64,000 nt of DNA, from positions 930,001-994,000 of the forward strand of contig CAVYRS010000001.1 in the NCBI GenBank assembly GCA_963770995.1, read 5' to 3'. This DNA is from CAVSWN01 sp963770995 (GTDB lineage: Bacteria; Acidobacteriota; Vicinamibacteria; Vicinamibacterales; CAVVIG01). The position numbers and the translations under genes are program-made. The notes under the pieces were generated by a model. It ran no database searches. It saw only the letters and a program-made list of their open reading frames with translations, and was not told where the DNA came from. This document shows, one piece after another, positions 1-9,358 of this stretch. How positions within the stretch are numbered: the stretch's first letter is position 1; each line of letters opens with the position of its first letter.

Positions 1-3000
1 AGCGAGATGGCCAGGCCGACGAGCGACACCGACGCGATAGAGGCCGCCGAGCGATCCCATGTCGTAGAGAAACGCCTTGAACGTCGTGACCGCGATCAGC
101 GCGACGGCCGCGACGCGGCCCGGCGCGGCTTGTGCAGGTAGATGCCCGCCGCCAGCAGCCGAGCCCGAAGACCAGCCAGCCGATCGTGTAGGTCAGATCC
201 TGCGCGAGCGTCACGCCGAACCGGAACGTGATCTCCGGCCCGTCGCAGTAGAAGTCCGCGATCTCGATGTTCAGCAGCAGGAACAGCAGGATGCACGCCG
301 GCGGCTGGCAGCAGCGCGACGCTCGGCCGCAGCGGCGTCGAGCGCAGCCGATCGTCGGTCGTCGACAGCCACCAGGCCGCCAGCGAACATCGCGACGCGC
401 GCAGATCAGATACGTGTAGAGATACCAGTTGAAGACGCGCATGCCGCGCGGCTCGTAGACGAAGATCTCGGGTTGAGCGCCAGCCGGACGAACACGACCG
501 ACGAGCAGCGCCGTCGCCGAGTACAGCAGGCCGCGATGCGGGATGCGGCGATAGAGCCAGGCGAGCGCCGCGCCTTCGAGCGCCCAGCCGATCGTGATCC
601 ACTGCTGCTTGAGCTGCAGCGGAATCGCGACCGTCGCGAACGCGAGCGCGGCGCCGGCGACGAGCGCCAGCCGGCCGAGATCGCGCTCGCCCGGCGGCTC
701 GATGCGCGAGCAGCTGCGCGCAGCAGCAGCGCCAGGACCGCGCCCTCGACCACCGGAACGATGCCGACGATCGACGACAGGCCGCCCTGCAGCGAGCGCC
801 ATGCGCGCCGCGAAGAAGAAGAACGACGCTGCCGACGATCGCCGTCAGGTACGGATCGCGCGAGTCGCGCGCGCGCGCTGCCGAGGACGAACGGATACGC
901 GACGAACACCGCGTACAGCGACGCCGCCAGCAGCATCACGCCGCGTCCATTCGGCCTGGCTCACGATGACCGATCGTGCCAGCACCACCGCCGCGAGCCA
1001 CGCGGGCAGCACGGCGGCCAGGCGCCACCCGATCGCCACTGGCGCCGCCAGGCGAGCGCAGAGGATCAGCGCAGCGTTGATCGACGAGCACGGCGCCACC
1101 GCCGCGAGCGGCAGCGTGACGCTCGCGGCGATCACAGCCGAGGCAACGTCGAACTCGCGCGATGAACGACGCCGCGGCGAGCGCCGCCGACTGCGGCGGT
1201 GCCGTCGCCGTCGAGCCCGCCGGGCAACCGTGAGCCACGCCAGACAGCGTACGCGATGCACGGCTTCGACCGCGACGAGCGCAACGCGGGCCCAGTCGTC
1301 GCCGGCCGCGAGCGCTGCGCCCAGCCGAACACGATCACGCGCGGCGGCGATCGATCGCCGGCGGCGTGCAGCGCCGGCGCGTGCGCCGACGAGCGAGCGC
1401 CGTGCGCTGGACGCGAGCGTCATCACGCGCGAGCGCGCCGAGCAGCGGCCACGGCGGCGTGGACCACTCCGGGTTCACTGACGACGAAGAACAGGAAGAC
1501 GTGACCGACGAGGCCGAGGTAGACGCCCTGCCGGAAGCCGACGCGGTCCGCCGTCGGCGGCCTGACGCCGTGCGCAGCCGGATGCTCGCGCGTGCGCCCA
1601 CGCGTGGCCGCCGAGCATCACGCAGCGTCAGCCCGACCAGCACCAGCAGCGACGGCAGCAGGCCGACGGCGCGCGGCGGCGTCGCCCCACCAGACGCCGA
1701 GCACGATCCACGACAGCAGCGCGCCCGCCGACCGACAGCACCGGCAGACGCGCCGGCGGCGCTTTCGACGAACAGACCCGCGTTGAGGATCGCCAGCAGC
1801 AGCGCCAGGCCCCAGAGTGCCGCGGCCGCGCGCGCGCCGCCGCGAGGAACAGCAGCAGCGACGAGGCTCGCGATCAGCACGGCGCCGGCGCCCCACGCGC
1901 GGCTCGAGCGGTCGGCCGATCCGCCGCGCGACGAGCGGCACGCCGAGATAGAAGACGCCGAACGCGCGTAGAGCAGCGAGCCGCCGTGCCGAGGCGCTCG
2001 GTCGAGCAGGATGCGTCGCCGACCACGAGGCTTCGGCGGCGACGGCGAAGAACGCGGCGATGAAGTAGAGCGCCGAGTCTCGCGATCGCCAGCGCGCGCC
2101 AGGCGATGCAGCGCGAGCAGCGACGAACAGCGTGCCGAACAGCAGCCACGGCGACGCCGCCGCCGGCTCGATGCGCGCGAGCACCGGGAAGACGAACAGG
2201 AGCAGCGGCGCGGCGTAGATCGCGCTGCGCCGCCGACGCCCTCGAACGGCCGTCGTCAACCGCGCGGCGATCATCGGCGCCAGCGACGATAGAAGCACCA
2301 CGAACACCGCGGCGAAGAGCGATGGCCATCGTCCAGCGCGCCGCTCGCGTACGCTGCGCCAGCCAGATGGCGAACACGAGCAGCGTCGGCGACCGCGCCG
2401 ACCGCGTGCAGCCAGCTCCTCGCGGCGGCGCGACCGCGACCGCGAGCAGCGCCGACGTCGAGCAGGAGCAGGAACCCGAACAGCAGCGCCGGCATCGACG
2501 CGCCGTACGCGGAACCGCGGCGAGGTAGACGGCAAACAGCAGCGGCATCAGCGCGGCCGCCGCGCCGGTGCCGCTCGAGCACGAGCCGCGTCTCGACGCG
2601 CGGCGTCGCTGCGCTCGAGCCGCGGCGCCGAGCATCAGCGCGACGAACGACATCGACCGAGAAGACGAGGAAGATGCCCATCGCCAGCGACAGCTGGCTG
2701 GCGGTCGAGGAACCTGACCACCCAGCCCCACTGATAGATCGCCGTGAGGACGAGCGTGAGGATGGTGAGCAGCGGCCATCGCCTTCGCGAACGCGACCCA
2801 CGCCAGGCCGACGTTGAGCAGCAGCAGGTACGCGAAGAGCGGGATCGGCCGGTTCTCGCCCGTCGACAGCAGCGCCGGCGTCGCGAAGCCGCCGAGCAGG
2901 CCGAGCACGGCGATGAACACGCGAGTCGCGCCGGATCGACAGCAGCACGGCGAGCGACCGTGACGAGCGCCAGCAGCCCGAACGTGACGCGCGGCGGGAA

Positions 3001-3740
3001 TCAGATCCCACAGCGCGTGCGCGGCGAAGAACGTCGCGAAGAGGATCGCGATCGCCGCCGCGTCGAGCGCGTTGGCGGTCACGGCGTACTTGCGCGCGGC
3101 CTTCAGCTCGCAGACGACGAGCAGCGCGATCGCCACGATGACGCCGATCGCGACGCGGACCGGCGGCGCCAGCCAGCCGTGATCGATCGAGTAGCGCAGG
3201 AAGAAGACCGCGGCGAGCACGAGCGCGATGCCGGCGATCGCCGAGAACAGCTTCACGCCGACGAGGTTTTCCCAATCGAAGGGGACGCGCGGCGCCGGTG
3301 GCGCCGACGGCGGTGCCGGAACAGTCGGCGGCGGCAGTCGCGGCTCGACAATCGGCGCTTGAGGTGTGGCTCCGGCCTCCCGCGCGATCATCCGGGGTGC
3401 GCCGAGATCCGCGGCGGACGGGCGTGCCGGCGGAGGTTGTGCGAGCACCGGCGGCGGAACGACGGTCGGCTTTTCGATCGGAATCGATGGCGGAGGCGCC
3501 GCGGGTTTTACGCTCGGCGTCGGCGGCGCCGCCGGCGATGCGTGCGGCCGCTGCCGGCTTGGCGACAGGCGCCGGAGCGGGCGCGGCAACTCCCGCGCGT
3601 TCCGCCGCCTCGAGCCGCCGCGCGAGCGCGTCGATCGTGCGCTGCTGCTGCGCGAGCGTGTCTTTCAGATCACGCAACCGGGCCCGCAGCCACCACTGCG
3701 AGACGAAGGCCGCGATCAGCAAGAAGAGCCAGCCGATCAT
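1..3740 (-). CDS. DUF2339 polytopic membrane protein (3' end off window, multiple frame breaks)
   Basis: A large integral membrane protein of the DUF2339 family; function unknown. The N-terminus (start MIGWLFLL at 3740) has one membrane anchor followed by a coiled coil (about residues 20-50) and a long Ala/Pro linker. After a frame change near 3560 comes the conserved entry segment FDWENLVGVKLFSAIAGIAL and then many hydrophobic helices. Further frame changes occur roughly every 300-600 bp down to base 1. The segment LLNIEIADFYCDGPEITF near 230-290 and the final TYTIGW and GSLGGLY-like motifs are the family C-terminus, so only a few codons lie outside the window. Total length of about 1,250 codons fits the family. 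The breaks may be sequence errors, because conserved residues persist across all of them. Confidence 0.75.
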
Positions 3741-3816
3741 CGGGATGTGGCGGATTGTAACCCTGAATGTCAGAACATCGCGCAGCCGTTCGAGGGCGCG
3801 CGACACCTCTAACGCG

Positions 3817-4002
3817 GTGCGGAACGAGGCGTTTGCCGCGGCGCTGGCCGAAGCCAACCGCGATCGCGTCTGGACTGACGCCGATCAGAAGCGCATGTGG
3901 AGCCGCTCGGCGATCGTGTCCGTCGTCTTCCTGCTCGCCCCGTTGATCGCGCGCGTGCTGCGCTGGTTCTTCACGGGGAAGGGAGTCGCTACGGCTTCTT
4001 GA
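3817..4002 (+). CDS. possible small single-pass membrane protein
   Basis: A 61-codon frame beginning at a GTG, divergent from the DUF2339 gene 76 bp away. It encodes a charged N-terminus followed by one strong hydrophobic segment (SAIVSVVFLLAPLIARVL) and a short basic tail. I recognise no family. There is no convincing Shine-Dalgarno sequence, and the frame is also open upstream opposite the DUF2339 gene, so it may be chance coding. It overlaps the end of the convergent secreted-protein gene by 14 bp. Confidence 0.3.
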   Translation: MRNEAFAAALAEANRDRVWTDADQKRMWSRSAIVSVVFLLAPLIARVLRWFFTGKGVATAS

Positions 4003-4423
4003 GCGGCACGGCGGCTTCCGCCGCGCGCTGGAGCTCGGCGCGCCACCAGGCGTTGGAGCCGGCGTGCTGCGCCTGGTTGATGCCGATGACGATGACGTCG
4101 GTCGGATCGACGGCCGAGCCGTCGACCACGAGCGTCGAGTATTTCGTCTCGTTCGGCTCGAGCGTCCGGCGTGCCGGCGCGATCTGTCTGGCCTTCAGCG
4201 TGCCGTCGGCCTTGAACACGAACGCGATCACGGTGACCGTGTCCAGCTGCTTGTCGGTGAGGTTCGTCGCAGCGTAGATCACCACTGGCGGGCCCTCCGC
4301 CGGCGTGAGCACCGACGCGCGCGTGATTCTCGCCGGTGGGTCAGCGCCCTCGACGATCCGGGCCGGGCGCTCGGGTTGGGCGGCTGCGACGAGCAGCGCC
4401 ACGGTCATCGGGAGCAGCGTCAT
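3989..4423 (-). CDS. secreted hypothetical protein, 144 aa
   Basis: A small exported protein of unknown function. The start at 4423 (MTLLPMTVALLVAAAQ) gives a clean signal peptide. A longer upstream extension is open but would run antisense through the tRNA gene, so I reject it. The mature part has alternating beta-strand-like segments (ITRASVLTPAEGPPVVIYAATNL and following), predicting a small Ig-like or beta-sandwich domain. It is monocistronic, between the DUF2339 gene and tRNA-Arg. No catalytic motif is seen. Confidence 0.7.
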   Translation of the reverse strand: MTLLPMTVALLVAAAQPERPARIVEGADPPARITRASVLTPAEGPPVVIYAATNLTDKQLDTVTVIAFVFKADGTLKARQIAPARRTLEPNETKYSTLVVDGSAVDPTDVIVIGINQAQHAGSNAWWRAELQRAAEAAVPLKKP

Positions 4424-4510
4424 CGGCGCAGCGTAGCGTACTCGAGCGCCGCTCAGTTGGCTCCGCGCGCGCGGCGGACCCTTGCTACACTGAGCTTCCC
4501 TGCCGCGCAT

Positions 4511-4587
4511 GCGCCCGTAGCTCAGGTGGATAGAGCACCGGCCTTCTAAGCCGGGGGCCGCTGGTTCGAGTCCAGCCGGGCGCGCCA
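4511..4587 (+). tRNA. tRNA-Arg (anticodon TCT)
   Basis: The acceptor strands GCGCCCG (4511-4517) and CGGGCGC (4577-4583) pair perfectly, followed by discriminator G and an encoded CCA (4585-4587). The D arm contains AGCTCAGGTGGATAGAGC. The anticodon arm is CCGGC-CTTCTAA-GCCGG with anticodon TCT, and the T arm has GGTTCGAGTCC. This is a normal complete tRNA reading AGA codons. Its first 44 bases recur with three differences at 15708-15751. Confidence 0.96.
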
Positions 4588-4693
4588 CATGCTCTGGAAG
4601 ACGTTCTCACCGTTCGGTTCGAATTCCCGCCGACTCACGAAATCTTGCTCAGCAGTCTGCTCCATGCCGCTCGCCGCCACGACTAGGCGGGTC

Positions 4694-4910
4694 GCGGCCG
4701 AGGTTTCTCCGAATGTGCCGGTGTCGTTCTCGACGCTGGACGCGATGCGGTCGAAGGGCATGGAAGACTCGCGATTCCACGCGCTACTGTTCGGGGTCTT
4801 TGCCGGGCCTTGGGGTGTGTCTGGCGTTGGCGGATGTGTACGACGTGATGGCGCAGGCGGTGGAGCGGTCGAAGGAGATCGGCTGCGCGTCGCGCTCGGC
4901 GCGAGCCATA
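4694..4910 (+). pseudogene. FtsX/MacB-type permease C-terminal remnant
   Basis: Two overlapping frames together spell the end of an acidobacterial macrolide-export-like permease. The first reads VSFSTLDAMRSKGMEDSRFH then ALLFGVFAG. After a frame change near 4806 the second reads GLGVCLALADVYDVMAQAVE then RSKEIG. In intact members this is the last periplasmic strand and penultimate transmembrane helix (consensus LALAGVYGVMAYAV...R..EIG). The rest of the gene is absent, so this is a decayed fragment directly downstream of tRNA-Arg. An intact relative lies at 45508-47916. Confidence 0.7.
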
Positions 4911-4947
4911 CGGTCGCTCGACGGGCGAACGCGCGCGGCCGTGGATC

Positions 4948-6486
4948 TTATGTTTCGGTGCCATATGAGATCTGCATACGCCGGACGGCGAGACCGCTGA
5001 TCCACAGGACGACCGCGGTCAGAAGCAGCAATCCGAGAATCGCTCCCGGACGCGAGGCGGGAGCGGCGGGCGCCGCCAGCAAACGGATCAGCGCGGGCGT
5101 GTCATTGTCCATCGGCGCCGGGACAGGACACAGGGACTGCAGGTAGTACAGGATGCTCATCTTCTGCAGCGCATGCGGAAGGATGCCGTTGATTCCCTCC
5201 CAGACGAGCAGCACGGCCGCCGGGATAATGGGATTGCGGACGTACATGCCGACCGCGAGAAAGACGCTCCCGTAGCCGACGCAGCCGAGCGCGGCAGCCG
5301 CCGCATACCAGAAAACATGTCCCATGCCGCCGGCGTTCCAGTAGGCCTGAACTTCGACCGCATCGTGCGGCCAGAGCATCGCCGCAAGCGTGAGCATCGC
5401 ACCGCCCCCGAAGATCACGGCAGACGCAATCAGGCCGGCCGCATACTTGCCCGCGAGCACCACGTCGCGCCGCGCCGGCGCGAGAAACCAGAAGTGCAGC
5501 GTCCGATTGGACATCTCCCCGCGAAACAGATACATGAAGATGCCCAGACAGCCGAAGAAGATTGCGAGCCGCAGATAGAAGTACTGGAAGATCCCCGCGA
5601 AGATCATCCGGTCCTCTTCGAAGTCGAGGAGGCGGCGGATATTCCTGTCCTGCAGCTTGCCGTCGACGAACATGAGCCTGGCGACCCTCCGACCGTCGAA
5701 GTACGTAATGGTGCGATACTCGGTGCGCTCGTCGACGAACCCGGCGCCCGTCGACGAGGCGAGTGTTCTGAAGGTTTTTCCTTCGTTGCTCAACTGGATA
5801 TTGAACTCGCGGGTATCGGCATCCTCGTTCTCGCCTCCGGCGCTGGCGTGCTTCACGACGAAGCGCGTCACCGGACGAACCGCCCCCAGATCCACCTGCA
5901 GGAACATGGGCCAGTCAGTGGCACACCATCTGTCGGCCTCGCCTCCCGACACGCTCCCGTTCACCGCCTTCTCCGGTCCCTGATCCGGCTTGCACGGCAC
6001 GCTTCCAGTGGCGTGACGATTGAGTGCGAGATTCACCCGGCCATCGGGCCCGTAGACTTCGAACTCGTAAATCCTGGCCACCGGCTCGCCGCTGTAGGAC
6101 GGGCGGCTGATATTCAGCCGGACGAAGCGGGCTTCGACCGGCGGATCGATGACGTGCGTCGTCGTCCCCGCAGATCCCGTGCGTTGCCGGACGCGCTTGG
6201 TCCGCGTTCCCCAGCGTTCCTCGGCCGGCTTGCCCACTCGCTTCTTCACCTCGTCGGTCGTCTCTCCTTCGCGGATGCTGTCCATCAGAGCCGCGCTCGT
6301 CAGGCCGCGCCGGGTCAGCCGATCGCGATCGAACATCACGTCGAGACCGTGCCCGAAGAAAACGACCGAGGGCAGGAGCGCCAGTCCGTAGACCCAGAAC
6401 GATCGCTTGGCGAAGAAGACACGCCGGAGCTCGATCGTGGCGATCGTCCACGCCTGCCGGGCCCGGCCCCTGAAGGAAGCGTTCAT
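4948..6486 (-). CDS. ABC-2 type transporter permease with inserted discoidin (F5/8C) domain
   Basis: A 512-aa membrane subunit of an ABC exporter. One transmembrane helix (residues about 27-50) is followed by roughly 230 extracytoplasmic residues, then about five more helices and a C-terminal helix ending IRRMQI-like. The extracytoplasmic part contains a discoidin/F5-8C-like fold: NLALNRHATGSV, a Cys pair, WPMFLQVDLGAVRPVTRFVV and EFNIQLSNEGKTF are typical of carbohydrate-binding discoidin modules. The start ATG overlaps the stop of the upstream ATPase gene (ATGA), so the two are co-translated. Substrate unknown. The discoidin module suggests contact with surface or environmental glycan, which is inference. 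Confidence 0.85.
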   Translation of the reverse strand: MNASFRGRARQAWTIATIELRRVFFAKRSFWVYGLALLPSVVFFGHGLDVMFDRDRLTRRGLTSAALMDSIREGETTDEVKKRVGKPAEERWGTRTKRVRQRTGSAGTTTHVIDPPVEARFVRLNISRPSYSGEPVARIYEFEVYGPDGRVNLALNRHATGSVPCKPDQGPEKAVNGSVSGGEADRWCATDWPMFLQVDLGAVRPVTRFVVKHASAGGENEDADTREFNIQLSNEGKTFRTLASSTGAGFVDERTEYRTITYFDGRRVARLMFVDGKLQDRNIRRLLDFEEDRMIFAGIFQYFYLRLAIFFGCLGIFMYLFRGEMSNRTLHFWFLAPARRDVVLAGKYAAGLIASAVIFGGGAMLTLAAMLWPHDAVEVQAYWNAGGMGHVFWYAAAAALGCVGYGSVFLAVGMYVRNPIIPAAVLLVWEGINGILPHALQKMSILYYLQSLCPVPAPMDNDTPALIRLLAAPAAPASRPGAILGLLLLTAVVLWISGLAVRRMQISYGTET

Positions 6487-7424
6487 CGCGACTCGCCGCC
6501 GATCAGGTACTGGTACAACGCGTCCACGTTCTCGTCGGCCGGCACGACACTCTCGATCCGGTGGCCGTCGAGCGCGATCCGTCCGAGCGCACGCGCGAAC
6601 TGCTCCCGGTCGCGGGTCATGACCAGCATGCCGATCCGGTCGTCGTTCAACTTGATCTCGGTGATGTGTTCCTCTCCGAACAGCAGAGCCGCCACGCCGG
6701 ATGCATCGCCGTCGCGGCACCGGACGATGTACTGGCTGGGATGCTCCTGGATCTCGTCGCGCACGTTGCGGATCTTCCCCTCGGCCACGATCATCCCGTT
6801 GGCGATCAGAACGACCTGATCGCTGATCAGATCGACCTCCTGGAGAACGTGGCTCGAGAGGATCACGTGCTTCCCCTCGGCGGCCCATGAGCGGAGCAGG
6901 TCGATCGTCTCCGCGCGAACCAGGGGGTCGAGGCCGTTCAGCGGCTCGTCCAGCACCAGCAGGTCGGGATCGTGCGCGATGGCCTGCGCCAGCCGCACCC
7001 GCTGCCGCATGCCCTTGGAATACGCCGCCACCTTGCGGTTCGCCGCCTCGGTCAGACTGAGGCGCTCGAGCGCCTTCCAGGCCCGTTCCTCCGCGTCCGA
7101 GCGCGCGTATCCGAAAAGGAGCAGCCCGGTGGTGATGAAGGTGAACCCGGTTGCCCAGCGCGGTGCGGTGTCGTACTGCGTGGCGTATCCGGTCAACCGC
7201 ATCAGCGCTTCGGGATCGCGGGGCGAAATCCCGCGCATCAGGATGCGGCCGTGGTCGGGGAAGATCAGACCGGTCATCAGGTTCATCAGCGTCGTCTTGC
7301 CGGAGCCGTTCGGCCCGACCAGGCTCGTAATTCCCGGCGGGATGTTCAACGTGACGCCGTTCACGCCGAGCACTTCGCCGTAGAACTTCGAGACCTCTTC
7401 GAAGACGACTGCCGGCTCGCTCAT
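6483..7424 (-). CDS. ABC transporter ATP-binding protein (partner of discoidin permease)
   Basis: A 313-aa cytoplasmic ATPase. The Walker A motif GPNGSGKTT lies at about residues 37-45, the signature region is YSKGMRQRVRLAQA, and Walker B is DLLVLDEPLNGLDP followed by the switch histidine SSH. The C-terminal 90 residues form the regulatory extension common in ABC-2 (NatA/CcmA-like) exporters. It is linked by 4-bp ATGA overlaps to a permease upstream (7421-8281) and a permease downstream (4948-6486), and probably energises both. Substrate not predictable. Confidence 0.92.
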   Translation of the reverse strand: MSEPAVVFEEVSKFYGEVLGVNGVTLNIPPGITSLVGPNGSGKTTLMNLMTGLIFPDHGRILMRGISPRDPEALMRLTGYATQYDTAPRWATGFTFITTGLLLFGYARSDAEERAWKALERLSLTEAANRKVAAYSKGMRQRVRLAQAIAHDPDLLVLDEPLNGLDPLVRAETIDLLRSWAAEGKHVILSSHVLQEVDLISDQVVLIANGMIVAEGKIRNVRDEIQEHPSQYIVRCRDGDASGVAALLFGEEHITEIKLNDDRIGMLVMTRDREQFARALGRIALDGHRIESVVPADENVDALYQYLIGGESR

Positions 7425-8281
7425 CGGACCACGTCCACCGGCCGAAGCTTGCGTTCGATCACCACGACGAGCAGAAGAACGAACCCCGCCAGCGCCAACA
7501 TCGACGTCCCGGCCCCGGGCCCGTCCGGTGGGGTGACGCCCAGCAGGGTGCACCACACCCGGTTGACCGCCCAGGCCGGATCCAGGACGTGGCCCCACGT
7601 CACGCGAAAGACCTGGTCAATCATCTCGGAGACGCCAGTCAGGATGAAGAAGACCGCGAGGCTGATCGCCCCGGCTACGATCCTCCACTTCACATAGGCG
7701 GAACTCGCGATCGCCACCAGGCTCAAGACGAGCAGCCAGAGAAGGAATCCGGCCACCACGCCGGCGCCCAGCGTCCAGTTCGCCAGGAACCACCAGCCGC
7801 CGGCCAGGCCGACCTGCAGCCCGAACAGGAGGAGGCCCGGGATCCAGGTGATGACCGACAACATGCCGACGAGCACGGTCAGCCGCGCCAGGGCGTAACT
7901 CCAGCGCGTGAGGGGGCGGCTGAAGTACAGCGGTAGCGCGTTGTTGGCAAGGTCCGGCGCAATCAGGCCCGGCCCCGCCAGCGCCGCAAGGAAGACCGCA
8001 CAGCCCCCCTGGACGTACATGAAGATCGAGAAGAATCTGCCGTCAACCTGGATGAACTGATGAAACTCCGGGTCGAGCCCTTGCAGTAGCTCCAGATGAT
8101 TACTGAGATAGACGAATCCGGCGCACAGGAGGGGCCAGACGCACGCCACGATCGTGAGCAGGACGACCAGCCGCTGCTGATAGAGCCTCCGCCATGCGTA
8201 GCGCGGCAGGACCATGAAGCGAGTCCAGCGCCCCGTGAGGGGTCCGGCGTACCGCTGATATCCACGTTTGTAAACCGCCAT
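7421..8281 (-). CDS. ABC-2 type transporter permease
   Basis: A 286-aa membrane protein with six predicted transmembrane helices. It opens with MAVYKRGYQRYAGPLTGRW, a cytosolic N-terminus typical of a family of ABC-2 permeases, then has helices around 35-55, 85-115 (LAALAGPGLIAPDLANNALP), 130-150, 155-185, 195-220 and near the C-terminus. It lies between two ATPase genes and overlaps the downstream one by 4 bp. The gap to the upstream ATPase is 95 bp and holds a repeat element. With 6483-7424 it likely forms a half of a dual exporter. Confidence 0.88.
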   Translation of the reverse strand: MAVYKRGYQRYAGPLTGRWTRFMVLPRYAWRRLYQQRLVVLLTIVACVWPLLCAGFVYLSNHLELLQGLDPEFHQFIQVDGRFFSIFMYVQGGCAVFLAALAGPGLIAPDLANNALPLYFSRPLTRWSYALARLTVLVGMLSVITWIPGLLLFGLQVGLAGGWWFLANWTLGAGVVAGFLLWLLVLSLVAIASSAYVKWRIVAGAISLAVFFILTGVSEMIDQVFRVTWGHVLDPAWAVNRVWCTLLGVTPPDGPGAGTSMLALAGFVLLLVVVIERKLRPVDVVR

Positions 8282-8303
8282 CTTGTGTCGTGGCGCAGCC
8301 CTT

Positions 8304-8360
8304 CCGCCTTCGCTGAAGCTACGGCGGACCGCCGAAGCCTTGGCGGAGGCTGGTTAGGGC
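8304..8360. repeat. palindromic dispersed repeat, intergenic copy
   Basis: Bases 8304-8326 match 20 of 23 positions of 11514-11536, which lies inside the anti-sigma gene. A second arm, 8328-8350 read on the opposite strand, repeats the core CCGCC...GGCGG. The unit is therefore an inverted pair sitting between permease and ATPase genes, like a REP-type element. Confidence 0.65.
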
Positions 8361-8370
8361 TGCGATCATC

Positions 8371-8388
8371 GCAGGGCTAAAGCCCTGC
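8371..8388. repeat. palindrome at 3' end of ATPase gene
   Basis: GCAGGGCT-AA-AGCCCTGC forms a perfect 8-bp stem with a 2-base centre. The stop codon of the ATPase gene (8377-8379) lies inside it. It resembles dispersed REP-like palindromes or an mRNA-end hairpin; no T-run follows on the minus strand, so a Rho-independent terminator is not supported. Confidence 0.55.
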
Positions 8389-9354
8389 GCCACTTCCTGC
8401 GCTTTCTCCGGGCGTCTGCGACAAATGTCCCATGGCTTTCAGGAAGATCTCCTCCAGCGTGTCCCGTCGGTGCGTGAGCTTCCGCACCAGCACGTTCTGC
8501 CGCGCCGCGAGCGCCCAGATCGCTTCGACCTCGACACCTGCCGGCAGGACGATCCGCCAGCGGCCGCCCCCTTCGGAGACCCCCTCGGCGCCGATCTCCG
8601 GCAGCGCCGTCCGCAAGTGCCGATCGTCGCCGCTCACCTCGAGCTCGACGAAGGACCGGTTCGACCGCCGCTCTTCTTCCAGGTTGCACTGGTGCACGAT
8701 CATGCCGTCCTTCAGGATGACGGCCTCGTCGCACACCTGCTCGATGTCGCGCAGCAGATGGGAGCAGACGAGGACGTTCATCCCCTGCTGCTCCTTCATC
8801 TCGACGACGAGCTTGAGCATTCGCCGGCGCGCGGCTGGATCGAGCCCGTTCGTCGGTTCGTCCAGGACAACCAGCTCCGGACCGTGGACGATCGCCTGGG
8901 CGAGCTTGGCCATCTGCTTCATCCCGTACGAGTATGTGCGCAGCTCGCGATAGCGCGCCTCCCCGAGTCCCACGTGGAACAGGACTTCGTGCGCTTTTTC
9001 GAGCGCCGCGTTCGGCGGGACTCCCGAGAGCTCGGCCATCTGGCGCAGAAAGGTGACCGCCGTCATGTTCCCGACGAACGAGTCGTTCTCCGGCATGTAG
9101 CCGATTCGCGACCGGGCCTCGCCCATGTTGCGCCGCGAGTCCACACCCAGAATGCGGGCACGCCCGGCGCTGGGCCGTAGAAACCCGAGCAGCGTGAGGA
9201 TCAGGGTGGACTTGCCTGCCCCGTTGGGCCCAAGCAATCCCACCGCCTTTCCGGTGCCGGAAACGCCGAGACGGCAGGTGATCCCGTGGAGGATCTCCCG
9301 CCGTCCCAGCTTCACCTTCAGGTTTTCGAGTTCGACGACTGCTGTCGTGTCCAA
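8377..9354 (-). CDS. ABC transporter ATP-binding protein
   Basis: A 325-aa ATPase with Walker A LLGPNGAGKSTL (about residues 39-50), signature YSYGMKQMAKLAQAI, Walker B LVVLDEPTNGLDP and H-loop CSHLL. A C-terminal domain of about 100 residues follows, as in CcmA/NatA-type exporters. The start appears to be TTG at 9354, only 4 bp after the anti-sigma gene stop, so the two are co-transcribed. This is the second ATPase in the module; which permease it drives is not certain. Confidence 0.88.
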   Translation of the reverse strand: MDTTAVVELENLKVKLGRREILHGITCRLGVSGTGKAVGLLGPNGAGKSTLILTLLGFLRPSAGRARILGVDSRRNMGEARSRIGYMPENDSFVGNMTAVTFLRQMAELSGVPPNAALEKAHEVLFHVGLGEARYRELRTYSYGMKQMAKLAQAIVHGPELVVLDEPTNGLDPAARRRMLKLVVEMKEQQGMNVLVCSHLLRDIEQVCDEAVILKDGMIVHQCNLEEERRSNRSFVELEVSGDDRHLRTALPEIGAEGVSEGGGRWRIVLPAGVEVEAIWALAARQNVLVRKLTHRRDTLEEIFLKAMGHLSQTPGESAGSGAGL

Positions 9355-9358
9355 GCTT

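Noticed and set aside
4546..4588. Protein start of the secreted protein inside the tRNA region (ARPAGLEPAAPG-like)
   Set aside because: This is the known artefact of translating a tRNA gene antisense; the signal peptide at 4423 is the real start.
5173..6819. A 548-codon plus-strand frame
   Set aside because: Lies opposite the discoidin permease and ATPase, both of which have clear domains.
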